Below, piece by piece: positions 41,412-50,364 of a stretch of DNA of 64,000 nt. Under the pieces are notes generated by a model. It was not told the DNA's origin. It searched no databases and saw only the letters and a program-made list of their open reading frames with translations. The stretch spans positions 2,542,001 through 2,606,000 of the forward strand of contig NC_012522.1 in NCBI RefSeq assembly GCF_000010805.1, read 5' to 3'. A program made the position numbers and the translations under genes. Every line of letters starts with the position of its first letter. Position 1 is the first letter of the stretch. The DNA comes from Rhodococcus opacus B4 (lineage in GTDB: Bacteria > Actinomycetota > Actinomycetes > Mycobacteriales > Mycobacteriaceae).

Positions 41412-42346
41412 CGGGTGACGGGTTCCGTGGTGGTGAGGAGTCCGAGTTCGTCCCGACGCGGCATGCCCTCCCAGTCGCCGGACACGGTGCATGCGAATGC
41501 CCCGACCGTCACAGCGGTTTTCAGTCGGTCGGCGGGTGCCTTCCCGGCGAGGCGTTCCGCTAGGTAGCCGGCGACGAAACCGTCTCCCGCCCCGACGGAG
41601 TCGACCACGCTCACCGGCACCGCGGGGAGGGAGTACGTCTCTCCGTCGACCATCGCCAGGCATCCCTGGTCGCCCAGCTTCAGGATGCTCTCGCGTGGTC
41701 CGAGGTCGCGGACACGGGCGACGAGTTCGGCGGGGGTGCCCTCGCCCACCGCGATCGCGGCCTCGTCCTCACCTGCGAAGACGATGTCCGACAACGCGAT
41801 CAGCTCACGGAAGACGGGGCCCGCTTCGTCCGGCGACCACAGCGCGCGGCGGTAGTTGAGGTCGAACGACACCGGAATACCCAGTGCGCGTGCCTGTTCG
41901 ACGCAATGCAGGGTGGTCTTCCTGGCAGAGTCGGACAAGGCTGGGGTGATGCCGGTGACGTGCAGCAGGGACGCCGACTCGAGGCGGGCGTCCGCGATGT
42001 CCGACGTCGTCAGCCGCGACCCCGCGCTGCCGGTCCGGTAGTACCAGACGCGGGTGGCAGTGGCGGTTCGCCGCTCCTTCACCATCAGTCCGGTCGGAGC
42101 ATCCGGGTCCCGGATGACGTCGGCGGTGATTCCCTCGGCCCGGAGTTCCCGTTCGATCAGGTCGCCCAGGCTGTCCCGGCCGACGCGACCGATCCAGGTG
42201 ACGTCGACGCCGAGTCGCCGCAAGGCGATCGCGAAGTTCGATTCGGCGCCGCCGATTCCCAGGTGGAGCGTCGATGTGTGGGCGAGCGCCCCGGTGTCCA
42301 CCGCCCGGGTGAGAGCCATCGTCTCGCCGAAGGTCAGCACCGTCAT
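41408..42346 (-). CDS. kdgK: 2-keto-3-deoxygluconate kinase (PfkB family)
   Basis: This 312-residue kinase has the PfkB features: GGAESNFAIALRRLG, the KDG-kinase segment VWYYRTGSAGSRL (Tyr103, Arg105), and the ATP site VDSVGAGDGFVAGYLA with catalytic Asp255. It should phosphorylate 2-keto-3-deoxygluconate to KDPG. Its ATG at 42346 shares one base with the aldolase stop (TGATG), so the two are coupled. KDG is the product of the ManD dehydratase encoded upstream in the same operon, and KDPG is the substrate of the aldolase gene next to it, which makes the assignment firm. Confidence 0.88.
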   Translation of the reverse strand: MTVLTFGETMALTRAVDTGALAHTSTLHLGIGGAESNFAIALRRLGVDVTWIGRVGRDSLGDLIERELRAEGITADVIRDPDAPTGLMVKERRTATATRVWYYRTGSAGSRLTTSDIADARLESASLLHVTGITPALSDSARKTTLHCVEQARALGIPVSFDLNYRRALWSPDEAGPVFRELIALSDIVFAGEDEAAIAVGEGTPAELVARVRDLGPRESILKLGDQGCLAMVDGETYSLPAVPVSVVDSVGAGDGFVAGYLAERLAGKAPADRLKTAVTVGAFACTVSGDWEGMPRRDELGLLTTTEPVTR

Positions 42347-42960
42347 CACGCGACCGCCAGCCCGGCAACGACGTCGCCGAGGCGCCGGCAGCGTTCGGCG
42401 AGCTGCCCGAGGTCGCCGCCGCGGAGTGCGTCGCCGATCAGCGGGCCGCCGAGGCTGACCGCCGCCGCGCCGGCGGCGACCCACGCGGGGACGTCCTCGA
42501 TGCTCACCCCACCCGAAGGGACGACCTGGATGTCGGGGAAGGGTCCGCGCAGGTGCCCGATGTACTCCGGACCGACTACCGATGCCGGGAACAGTTTCAC
42601 GGCAGTCGCACCGCCGTTCCATCCGTTCCACAGTTCGGTCGGGGTGAATCCGCCCGGATAGATGGGGATTCCGGCACGGACGGCCGTGGCGATGACCTCG
42701 AGGTCGGTCGTCGGCGTCACGAGGAAGTCGGCTCCCACATCGAGGGCGGCGCGGGCCTGGTCGACGGTGGTGACCGTCCCGACCCCGATCTCGACGCCGT
42801 CGGGTGCGTCGCGCCGGATGCTGCTCAGGGACTCGAGGGTGCCCGGCGTGCTCATCGTCAGCTCGACGGCGCGCACGCCGTTCTCGGCGAGGACGTTGAC
42901 GACGGGGGCGTACCGGTCGGCGTGCGCGGCGCGCAGCACCGCGATGACGGAGGAGGTCAT
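42346..42960 (-). CDS. eda: KDPG aldolase
   Basis: This 204-residue class I aldolase has Glu33 in AVELTMSTP, GVGTVTTVDQARAALDVGADFLVTP, the Schiff-base Lys122 in AVKLFPAS, and the phosphate site VPSGGVSIEDVPAWVAAGAAAVSLGG. It should split 2-keto-3-deoxy-6-phosphogluconate into pyruvate and glyceraldehyde 3-phosphate. Its ATG overlaps the transporter stop by four bases and its stop overlaps the kinase start. A 6-phospho-galactonate variant is possible but less likely beside ManD. Confidence 0.9.
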   Translation of the reverse strand: MTSSVIAVLRAAHADRYAPVVNVLAENGVRAVELTMSTPGTLESLSSIRRDAPDGVEIGVGTVTTVDQARAALDVGADFLVTPTTDLEVIATAVRAGIPIYPGGFTPTELWNGWNGGATAVKLFPASVVGPEYIGHLRGPFPDIQVVPSGGVSIEDVPAWVAAGAAAVSLGGPLIGDALRGGDLGQLAERCRRLGDVVAGLAVA

Positions 42961-44336
42961 GCCGCCGTCACCTCACGGTCGGTGGCATTGGCGGCCAGCG
43001 TGAGGTCGCGGTCCCGGGTTTCCGGTGCCATCGCCGAGGCGATCAGAACGGTCACGGCCATCACGATCATGTAGACGGCCACGGGGATCCACGAGCCGGA
43101 GAAGGCCGTGACGAGGGCCGCACAGATCAGCGGTGCGACACCGCCCCCGAAGATCGAGGCGAATTCACGGCCGAGAGTGACGCCGGCGTAGCGGTAGCGG
43201 GAGCCGAAGATCTCCGGGAAGTAGCTCATGGTGACGCCGACGGCGCCCTGGCAGGCCAGGATGAAGCCGACGATCATCGCCATCGTGATCAGCAGGTGTG
43301 AGCCGGTGTTCAGGGCCAGGAAGGTCGGGACGGGCAGGATGATGAGAGCGATCACGATCGAGATGTACACCGGCTTGCGGCCCACCCGGTCGGAGAGACG
43401 GCCGAACCCGTAGGCGGCAATGCCGCCGCAGATGGCGCCGACCAGGAGCACCTTGGGAATGAAGGTGGGGTCGACGTGCACGTCGTTCTTGAGGTACGAC
43501 GCCATGAACACCTGGTAGATGTACGACTGCGCGCTGATGCCGATCGTCATGAACATGACGATGAACAGCGGCTTCTTGCCGTTCGCGAAGATCTCCTTGA
43601 CGGGTGTCTTCGGAACCTGGTGCTGCTCCTTGAGTTCCTGGAACACCGGGCTCTCGGTCAGCTTGCGGCGGATGACGAACGCGGCGACGGTGACGAGCAG
43701 ACTGCTGATGAAGACCAGACGCCAACCCCAGGACATGAGCTGCTCTTCCGGCAGGAGCTGCGCGGCGATCCACGCGACTGCGCCGAGAGCAGTACCCAGC
43801 GCGGCCCCGGTCATCACCAGAGCTGCGAGCCGACCTCGCCTGCCTATCTGCGCCGTCTCCGTCAGAAGGGTTGCACCGCCGGACTGTTCGGCTCCCGCGC
43901 CGAAACCCTGGAAGAACCGGCAGGCGACGAGGAGAGCGGGTGCGAGCAGCCCGACCTGACTGTAGGTGGGCAGCAGGCCGATACCCAATGTTGCGCCGCC
44001 CATCAGCATCAGCGTCGCGACGAGCACCCACTTGCGGCCGAGACGTTCTCCGTAACGCGAGAAGAACAAGCCGCCGAGCGGCCGGGCGAGAAACCCGACG
44101 GCGTAGGCGCTGAAGCTCGCGAGGATGCCCGCCGCGGGCGAGATGTTCGGAAAGAACAGTGTGTTGAAGATCAGCGCCGAGGCGGTGCCGTAGATGACGA
44201 AGTCGTACTGTTCGAGCGTGGTGCCGATAAGTCCCGCCCACGCCGCCCGGCGGACCGCGGACGGGTCTGCCTGGGGTGTGCCGCCTGCGCGGCCGGGAGA
44301 TTGCGGGTTCACCGTGGGGTCGAGTGTAGTGTCCAT
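42957..44336 (-). CDS. MFS transporter, metabolite:H+ symporter (MHS) family
   Basis: This 459-residue protein has 12 predicted membrane helices and MHS signatures: LEQYDFVIYGTASAL, FFSRYGERLGRKWVLVATL, RFFQGFGAGAEQSGG, and GRLSDRVGRKPVY. GGAGGA lies four bases before the ATG at 44336, which decides the start over one four codons upstream. MHS members import organic acids with protons. It sits inside the sugar-acid operon, so it should take up the hexuronate or aldonate that the enzymes degrade. Confidence 0.9.
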   Translation of the reverse strand: MDTTLDPTVNPQSPGRAGGTPQADPSAVRRAAWAGLIGTTLEQYDFVIYGTASALIFNTLFFPNISPAAGILASFSAYAVGFLARPLGGLFFSRYGERLGRKWVLVATLMLMGGATLGIGLLPTYSQVGLLAPALLVACRFFQGFGAGAEQSGGATLLTETAQIGRRGRLAALVMTGAALGTALGAVAWIAAQLLPEEQLMSWGWRLVFISSLLVTVAAFVIRRKLTESPVFQELKEQHQVPKTPVKEIFANGKKPLFIVMFMTIGISAQSYIYQVFMASYLKNDVHVDPTFIPKVLLVGAICGGIAAYGFGRLSDRVGRKPVYISIVIALIILPVPTFLALNTGSHLLITMAMIVGFILACQGAVGVTMSYFPEIFGSRYRYAGVTLGREFASIFGGGVAPLICAALVTAFSGSWIPVAVYMIVMAVTVLIASAMAPETRDRDLTLAANATDREVTAA

Positions 44337-44386
44337 GGATTCCTCCATTGGTGGTTCCCGGACTTGTCCGGGCAGGGGTGAGGGAG

Positions 44387-45916
44387 TCAGATGGTCGCTC
44401 TGGACTGCAGCGACGTGATCGTCCCGAGGTCCGGGTCGGATGCTTCGGCGGCGGCGACTGCCGGCCCGTGGCGGACGATGATGTCGACGAAGTCGGCGAT
44501 CCGCGAGACGAACTCGGTGTGCGAAGCGAGAGTGCTGGGAAACAGACCTCCGTCGACGAAGACGGAGCGAACGAATTCCGTAGTGGAAGCGGCGTTGTCG
44601 GCCATTCCTGCCAGGCGCGGTCGAGCGGGGTCGGTCATGGATCGTGCGTGGGGGCCGGGATCGAACCCGGGCAGCGGGGCAATGCAGCAGAGGTATGCCG
44701 CGACCGTGAGAGACAGGTACTGCGGGACGGTACCGCGGCCGAGATGTTCGAGTGCGGGGATCGGGATGCGCTGCGCCAGCTTGACCGATCCGTCGGAGCC
44801 GACCTGCGAGGTACGGTGCCCCAGAGCGGTATTGGACCAGCGTGAGAACAGTTGCCGGATGTAGTCGACCGTGTCCACCGATTCGGGAACGGTGACCGTC
44901 GGCAGGTACTCGTCGCACAGGATCCGCCGCGCGGCGGCCTCGACGAACGGTTGCGCCACAGACTCGGGGATGGTGGCGCGCCCGTCGAGAGCGCCGAGGT
45001 AGGCGATGAGCGAATGCGTTCCGTTGAGCAGTCGGACCTTCATCAGCTCGTAGGGCTCGACGTCGTCGGTGAACAGCGCGCCGCCGTGCTCCCAGACGGG
45101 ACGGCCGGCGGCGAACCGCTCCTCCATGACCCACATCGTGAACGGCTCGGCGGGGACGGCGATCGTGTCCCGCACGCCGAGGTGTGCCAGTGCCGCCTCG
45201 TTGTAGCGGTCCGCACCGGACGGCACGATCCGGTCCACCATCGAGTTGGGGAACGTCACGGACGAGGTCATCCAGGACAGCATGTCGTCGCGGAGCGGCG
45301 GCGCGAAGGTGCCGACGAACTCGCGTACGAGCCTCTCGGTCTGACGCCCGTTGGACAGCAGGTTGTCGCAGCTGAGGATCGTGATCGGGGCGGCGTGTGT
45401 GCTCGCCCGCAGGGCCAGTCCGCGGGCGATCTGCCCGATCGTGGTGCGGGGCGTCCGCACCTCGGCGAGGTCGCGGCGCACGGCGTCGGAGTCGAGGTCG
45501 AGGGAACCGGTCTCGGGTGAGACCGTGTACCCGTGTTCGGTCACCGTGATCGTGACGATTTTCGTCGCCGGGTCCGCGATGGCGCGGATGACGGACTCCG
45601 GGTCCTGTTCGGCCACCAGGGTTCCGGTGTGCGAACCCGGGACGCTCACACGAGAACCCTCCGGCGAGATCTCGACGACGCTGTACAGGAGGTCCTGCGC
45701 GTTCATCGCATCGGCCACGGCGCGCGAACGGCTCGCCACGCCGAGAATTCCCCAGGGTCCGGGTTCGCGTTCCATCGCGAGCGCGGTGTACACCGCCTGG
45801 TGCGCGCGGTGGAAGTTGCCCAGGCCCAGGTGCACGATCCCGGTGCCTTCCGGCACCCGCCGATGGATCAATGCCGCAGAAGGAACGTGTCGGCGAGAGA
45901 GTGTCGGTTCGGACAT
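44387..45916 (-). CDS. Mannitol-dehydrogenase family oxidoreductase (UxuB-like fructuronate reductase)
   Basis: This 509-residue protein has the family's NAD motif HLGLGNFHRAHQAVY, the segment SCDNLLSNGRQTERLVREF, SVTFPNSMVDRIVP, and the catalytic Lys-Asn-His pattern in MKVRLLNGTHSLIAYLG. Relatives reduce fructuronate to mannonate (UxuB) or tagaturonate to altronate. Beside a mannonate dehydratase the UxuB role is best. An in-frame GTG at 45925 would overlap the ManD stop (GTGA) like other joints of this operon, so the true start may be three codons upstream. A D-arabinitol or mannitol dehydrogenase is less likely here. Confidence 0.85.
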   Translation of the reverse strand: MSEPTLSRRHVPSAALIHRRVPEGTGIVHLGLGNFHRAHQAVYTALAMEREPGPWGILGVASRSRAVADAMNAQDLLYSVVEISPEGSRVSVPGSHTGTLVAEQDPESVIRAIADPATKIVTITVTEHGYTVSPETGSLDLDSDAVRRDLAEVRTPRTTIGQIARGLALRASTHAAPITILSCDNLLSNGRQTERLVREFVGTFAPPLRDDMLSWMTSSVTFPNSMVDRIVPSGADRYNEAALAHLGVRDTIAVPAEPFTMWVMEERFAAGRPVWEHGGALFTDDVEPYELMKVRLLNGTHSLIAYLGALDGRATIPESVAQPFVEAAARRILCDEYLPTVTVPESVDTVDYIRQLFSRWSNTALGHRTSQVGSDGSVKLAQRIPIPALEHLGRGTVPQYLSLTVAAYLCCIAPLPGFDPGPHARSMTDPARPRLAGMADNAASTTEFVRSVFVDGGLFPSTLASHTEFVSRIADFVDIIVRHGPAVAAAEASDPDLGTITSLQSRATI

Positions 45917-45921
45917 GCCCG

Positions 45922-47139
45922 TCACCAATCCGTCATGGAGCCGTCGCGGCGCCGGGCAACCGGGAGATACGCCTGCTCGTACGGATACTTTTCCGCGAGT
46001 TCCTCGTTCATGTTCACTCCGATACCCGGAACGTCGCCGGGGGTGAGGTGACCGTCCGAGAACGACCACGCGTGGGGGAAGACCTCGCTGACGAGCGGGT
46101 CGTAACCCATGTACTCCTGGATTCCGAAGTTCGGTGTCGCGAGCCCGAGGTGCAGGCTCGCGCCCAGGGAGATCGGTGAGACGTCCGACGGGCCGTGCGG
46201 TCCGCCGCGAACCTGGTACACCTCGGCGAGCGCGAAGATCTTGCGGACGTGGCTGATTCCGCCTGCGTGGACGATGGCCACGCGGATGAAGTCGATCAAC
46301 TGCTCGGTGATCAGGTGCTGGCAGTCCCAGATCGTGTTGAAGACCTCGCCGATCGCCAGGGGTGTCGTGGTGTGGTTGCGCACCAGACGCAGCGCATCCT
46401 GGTTCTCGGCCGGCGTGACATCCTCGAGCCAGAACAGGTCCACGTGCTCGACCGACTTCCCCAGCCGCGCGGCCTGCTGCGGGGTGAGCCGATGGTGGGC
46501 GTCGTGCAGCAGTTTGAGTTCGGGACCGACGTGTTCGCGAACGGCCTCGAGGATCCGGGGGGCATGGTTGAGATACGCGTCCGTGTCCCACACTTCTTCG
46601 ACCGGGAGGGCGCCGCGGCTCGCGGGCTCGTATCCGGCGGCGCCCTGGTGAACGCCGTACACCGAATCCAGGCCAGGAACCCCGGACTGCACTCGAATCG
46701 CCTGAAAGCCCTTCTCACGCTTCGCGTCGACGGAGTCGAGCAGCGCGGGCGCGTCCCACCCGGTCGCGTGGGTGTAGGAGAGCACCCGGTCGCGAACGGC
46801 ACCGCCGAGCAACTGGTAGACGGGCTGGCCGAGGGTCTTGCCCTTGATGTCCCAGAGGGCGACGTCGACGGCGCCGATCGCGGCCATCGTGACCGGCCCG
46901 CGCCGCCAGTACACGCCGCGGTAGAGGTATTGCCAGGTGTCCTCGATCCGCGCCGGGTCGCGTCCGATCAGCAAGGGAGCGACATGGTCCCGGAGGTACG
47001 ACGCGACGGACAGTTCACGGCCGTTGAGCGTGGCGTCACCGTAACCGACGACGCCGTCGGCCGTGGTGATCTTCAGGGTGACGAAGTTGCGGGTGGGGCT
47101 GCAGACCAGTACGTCCGCGGAAATGATCTTGTCGGTCAT
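45922..47139 (-). CDS. manD: D-mannonate dehydratase family (ManD/RspA, enolase superfamily)
   Basis: This 405-residue enolase-superfamily protein has metal ligands Asp213 ([11 protein letters not shown], with His215), Glu239 ([11 protein letters not shown]) and Glu265 ([11 protein letters not shown]), and the catalytic-loop parts SYTHATGWD and [14 protein letters not shown]. These are the features of ManD enzymes, some of which dehydrate D-mannonate to 2-keto-3-deoxygluconate while others act weakly on gluconate. Position is right for the KDG kinase and KDPG aldolase downstream. Its start overlaps the stop of the preceding dehydrogenase (ATGA). Confidence 0.9.
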   Translation of the reverse strand: MTDKIISADVLVCSPTRNFVTLKITTADGVVGYGDATLNGRELSVASYLRDHVAPLLIGRDPARIEDTWQYLYRGVYWRRGPVTMAAIGAVDVALWDIKGKTLGQPVYQLLGGAVRDRVLSYTHATGWDAPALLDSVDAKREKGFQAIRVQSGVPGLDSVYGVHQGAAGYEPASRGALPVEEVWDTDAYLNHAPRILEAVREHVGPELKLLHDAHHRLTPQQAARLGKSVEHVDLFWLEDVTPAENQDALRLVRNHTTTPLAIGEVFNTIWDCQHLITEQLIDFIRVAIVHAGGISHVRKIFALAEVYQVRGGPHGPSDVSPISLGASLHLGLATPNFGIQEYMGYDPLVSEVFPHAWSFSDGHLTPGDVPGIGVNMNEELAEKYPYEQAYLPVARRRDGSMTDW

Positions 47140-48140
47140 GCTCGTGATCCTTTCGAGCCGACGGCGGGAGCGACGACGTTGCGCAGTTGCTCGCCGCGAG
47201 CGAGTCGAGTGATGTTGTCGGCGATGTCGTCGACGCGGCCGAGAAACGTCTGTCGTGATACCCCGGAAGAGTGCGGTGTCATCAGGATGTTGGGGAGTTC
47301 GGAGAACGGCAGAGCGCTGGGCGTCCCGCGACCGTCGGGTCCGGGATAGTCGTACCAGACGTCGATGGCCGCAGCCGCGATGGTCGACGAGGACAGTGCG
47401 TCGAACAGTGCCTGCTCCTGGACGAGAGGTCCGCGGCCCACATTGACCAGCACACCGTCGCTGCCGAGTGCGCGCAGTTCTTCTGCGCCGATCATGCCCC
47501 GCGTCCGGTCGTCGAGCGGTGCGGACACGACGACGACATCGGATTCGACGAGGAGACGCCCGAGCTGGGAAACGTCCGCCGCCCAGTCCAATCCCGCACT
47601 CGGCGCGTCGACGTTGCCACGGCCGGTCACGGCCGCTCCCGTCGCGCCGAATGCTCGGAACAGATTCCACGTGGCGTGGCCGATGTGGCCGAACCCCACG
47701 AAACCCACTTTCGCGTCCTGCAGCGAATTCGACTGTGTGAGACGGTCGTCGTAGACCGAGGTCGCCCAGATCCCCTGCCGGAGCGCCTTGTCCTGAGCCA
47801 CGAAACCGCGCCGGAGCATCACCGCGGTCGCCACGACGTACTCGGCGATCGACTTCTCGTGGTGGAAGGTGTTCGCCACCAGCACATCCGGCGCCAGGGC
47901 GTCGAAGGCGATGTTGTCCGTTCCTGCACCGGCGACATGGACGAGGCGCAGCCGCTCTGCTGACGACGCCAGGGATGATGTGAACTTTCCCCCGACGTAG
48001 ACGTCGGCGTCGCGAAGATCCTCGGCCAGGGCCGCTTCGTCGAAGCCGTCGTGCCAGGACAGCCGCGAATCGGACGGAACCGTGGCCTCGAGCCGGGATC
48101 GGTGCGGAATCAGGTTGCGGTCGGCAACAACGATTTTCAT
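47136..48140 (-). CDS. D-isomer-specific 2-hydroxyacid dehydrogenase
   Basis: This 334-residue protein has the NAD-binding motif [19 protein letters not shown] (residues about 144-162), the catalytic Arg in VNVGRGPLV, and the C-terminal His in [13 protein letters not shown]. It should oxidise or reduce a 2-hydroxy or 2-keto acid with NAD(P). The ATG at 48140 directly abuts the LacI stop. Within the sugar-acid operon it may act on a side product such as a keto-aldonate or a hydroxypyruvate-like compound, but the substrate cannot be read from sequence. Identity to glyoxylate/hydroxypyruvate reductases is only at motif level. Confidence 0.85.
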   Translation of the reverse strand: MKIVVADRNLIPHRSRLEATVPSDSRLSWHDGFDEAALAEDLRDADVYVGGKFTSSLASSAERLRLVHVAGAGTDNIAFDALAPDVLVANTFHHEKSIAEYVVATAVMLRRGFVAQDKALRQGIWATSVYDDRLTQSNSLQDAKVGFVGFGHIGHATWNLFRAFGATGAAVTGRGNVDAPSAGLDWAADVSQLGRLLVESDVVVVSAPLDDRTRGMIGAEELRALGSDGVLVNVGRGPLVQEQALFDALSSSTIAAAAIDVWYDYPGPDGRGTPSALPFSELPNILMTPHSSGVSRQTFLGRVDDIADNITRLARGEQLRNVVAPAVGSKGSRA

Positions 48141-49157
48141 CTAGCGGCTCTCTTTTCCGGGGCGAAACACTCGATCGTGCGCCGGCCCGGCCGATGCGCG
48201 GACGACGAGTTGGGTGGGGAGATGGATTTCGCGGACGTCGGAGTCCGGTTCGCTCGCACGCTGGTACACCAGGTCGAGACTCAGCACGCCGGCTCGCGCC
48301 ATGGGCACGTTGACGCTCGTGAGCGCGGGGTTGGCAAGCTCGGCCAGCGGTGAGTCGTCGATGCCGGTGACGCTCAGGTCGTCCGGGACCGAGAAGCCCA
48401 TCGCACGGACGCCGTTCATCACACCGATCGCCATCGGATCGTTGTGTGTGATCACGGCGCTCGCACCGGTCGCGATCACACTGGCGGCCGCGGCATGACC
48501 ACCCGCGAGGGTCTCCTGCTGCCAGCCGAGCAGGCTCAGCCGCACGTCGCGGGACTTGCAGAAGTCCTCGACCGCGGCGACGCGACGCTGGTTCGACCAG
48601 GACTGCGGCGAGCCCTGGACGTACGCGAGGTGTTCGTGCCCGAGCGCGACGAGGTAGTCGATGGTCTGGCGAAGTCCGTCCTCGGAATCTGCCACGATGC
48701 AATCGCATTCGGGCGACGACCGGTTGACGAGCACCAGCGGGGTGTCGCCGGCGAGTTGCACGATGTCGGACGCGGGCAGTCGGGGGGCGCAGACGACGAG
48801 CGCGTCGACCCGGCCCTGCAACTCGCCGAGAACCTCACGCTCGCGATCGGCGCTGCCGTCCGTGTCGGTGAGGAGCACGGTCTGGCGCCGGTGCCAGCCC
48901 TGAGCCTGCGCTGCCTTCACGAAGCTCGCGAACACGGTGTGCCCGATGTCGGGCACCACGACAGCGACGGTGGTTGCGGTCGGTCGCACGGCATCGGTTC
49001 GCGTCGGTGACGCCGCCCGGTAGCCGATCTCGTCGGCGACCGCGATGATCCTCGCGAGGGTGTCCGGTCCGATCCGGTCCGGGGCACTGAACGCCCGCGA
49101 TGCGGTGGACAGGGAGACCCCAGCGCGTTGTGCGACCTCGGTCAAGGTGGGTGCCAC
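48141..49157 (-). CDS. LacI-family regulator, first gene of the sugar-acid operon
   Basis: This 338-residue LacI regulator has the DNA-binding domain [35 protein letters not shown] and the ligand domain ([55 protein letters not shown]). The GTG at 49157 follows GAGGCGG; the 27 residues readable upstream do not belong to the family. It heads the operon, with no gap before the hydroxyacid dehydrogenase gene. Two TTGCGCAA palindromes lie just upstream, so it probably represses its own operon until a sugar acid or its keto form binds. Confidence 0.9.
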   Translation of the reverse strand: MAPTLTEVAQRAGVSLSTASRAFSAPDRIGPDTLARIIAVADEIGYRAASPTRTDAVRPTATTVAVVVPDIGHTVFASFVKAAQAQGWHRRQTVLLTDTDGSADREREVLGELQGRVDALVVCAPRLPASDIVQLAGDTPLVLVNRSSPECDCIVADSEDGLRQTIDYLVALGHEHLAYVQGSPQSWSNQRRVAAVEDFCKSRDVRLSLLGWQQETLAGGHAAAASVIATGASAVITHNDPMAIGVMNGVRAMGFSVPDDLSVTGIDDSPLAELANPALTSVNVPMARAGVLSLDLVYQRASEPDSDVREIHLPTQLVVRASAGPAHDRVFRPGKESR

Positions 49158-49206
49158 GGTGCTACCGCCTCGCTGTTCGTTGTGATTGACAACACACACT
49201 ATCCAC

Positions 49207-49238
49207 AGCTTGCGCAAGCTTGTCAAGAAGTTGCGCAA
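49207..49238. promoter_or_regulatory. Two TTGCGCAA LacI-type operators
   Basis: AGCTTGCGCAAGCT (49207-49220) is a perfect palindrome. A second TTGCGCAA lies at 49231-49238. The two TTGCGCAA cores (49210-49217 and 49231-49238) are 21 bases apart, about two helical turns, and both are 50-80 bases upstream of the LacI start. CG-centred palindromes are the usual LacI-family target. Confidence 0.8.
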
Positions 49239-49269
49239 GGCTTGCAGACACAGGTTGTCACCGCACCGA

Positions 49270-50244
49270 TCAGGGGTACAGAAGCGACAACTGCCGATCG
49301 GATTCGAACAATGCGTCCCGGTCGAACGTGGACGTCGAGGCCAGGAGTTCGTCCGCGCCGGCGCGTTCGGCCAGCCCGTCGAGCGCGACCCTCACCTGCT
49401 CCGGGGTGCCGTGAATCGACGACGCGATCGAGGCGTCGACCTGTTCGCGCAGCCGCGGGGTCCAGGGCTGACGGCGTATGTCCGCGACCGATTCGAGCGG
49501 CGGGAACTCGCCGGTCCGGCTCGATTGGGCCAGCGCCCACGCCTCCGGGAGCAGCAGTTCGCGGGCCCGGTCCTCGTTCTCGGCGATCATGACCTCGAGG
49601 GAGATCACCACGTACGGCGACCGGTGGGCCGCGGACTGGACGAAGCTGTCGCGGTACCGGTCGAGTTCCGGGACGCCGGCGCCCGACGCGTGGAGGATCG
49701 GACCGCCGACCACCACCGGTAGCCCCGCTTTCGCGGCGAAGTCGAGCCCGCGGCGAGTGGCGAGAACGAACATCGGCGGCGGACTCGCCACCCGCGGCCG
49801 GGCGGTCACGCCGCCCTTGCCCTCGAGGTAGCTCCGCACCTCGTCGAGGTCGTCCGCGAACGTGTCGGGGGCGTTGCGGTCGCGTCGCAGTGCTTCCCGA
49901 ACCGGCTTCGTGAATCCCAGCGACCGTCCGACGCCCAGGTCGATCCGGCCCGGGTACATGGCCTCGAGCATCAGGAACTGTTCGGCCACCACCAACGGCT
50001 GGTGGTTCGGCAGCATCACGCCACCCGACCCCAACCGGATCCGGCTGGTGCGGGCGCCGAGGGCGGCGAGCAGCACGGGCGGCGACCCACTCGCGATGCC
50101 CGGCACCGCGTGATGCTCGGCCACCCAGAACCGGTCGAATCCGAGCCGCTCGGCGTGGATCGCCCGCTCGATCGTCCCGGTCAGCGCAGCGGCATCGGGC
50201 ACGCCGCGGCGTGTGCGGGACCGATCCAGAATCGACAGCTTCAC
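49270..50244 (-). CDS. LLM-class (luciferase-like) flavin-dependent oxidoreductase
   Basis: This 324-residue protein is a bacterial-luciferase-type barrel: LSILDRSRTRRG, FDRFWVAEHHAVPGIASGSPPVLLAALGARTSRIRLGSGGVMLPNHQPLVVAEQFLMLEAMYPGRIDLGVGRSLG is spread over residues 36-107, with ATRRGLDFAAKAGLPVVVGG after it. Such enzymes use FMN or F420. It starts with GTG and is divergent from the nitric oxide synthase gene, with 120 bases between. The substrate is unknown and a link to NOS is not shown by sequence. Confidence 0.88.
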   Translation of the reverse strand: MKLSILDRSRTRRGVPDAAALTGTIERAIHAERLGFDRFWVAEHHAVPGIASGSPPVLLAALGARTSRIRLGSGGVMLPNHQPLVVAEQFLMLEAMYPGRIDLGVGRSLGFTKPVREALRRDRNAPDTFADDLDEVRSYLEGKGGVTARPRVASPPPMFVLATRRGLDFAAKAGLPVVVGGPILHASGAGVPELDRYRDSFVQSAAHRSPYVVISLEVMIAENEDRARELLLPEAWALAQSSRTGEFPPLESVADIRRQPWTPRLREQVDASIASSIHGTPEQVRVALDGLAERAGADELLASTSTFDRDALFESDRQLSLLYP

Positions 50245-50364
50245 CCCGGGGAGAACCGTGGTCCCGCCGACGGTATTTCCTCACCCCGTCCGCACTCGGT
50301 GGGTGAGTGCGCCCGCGTCGCTGACATACTGACCGCCGCAGGATCCACGATCGCCGGGAGGTCA

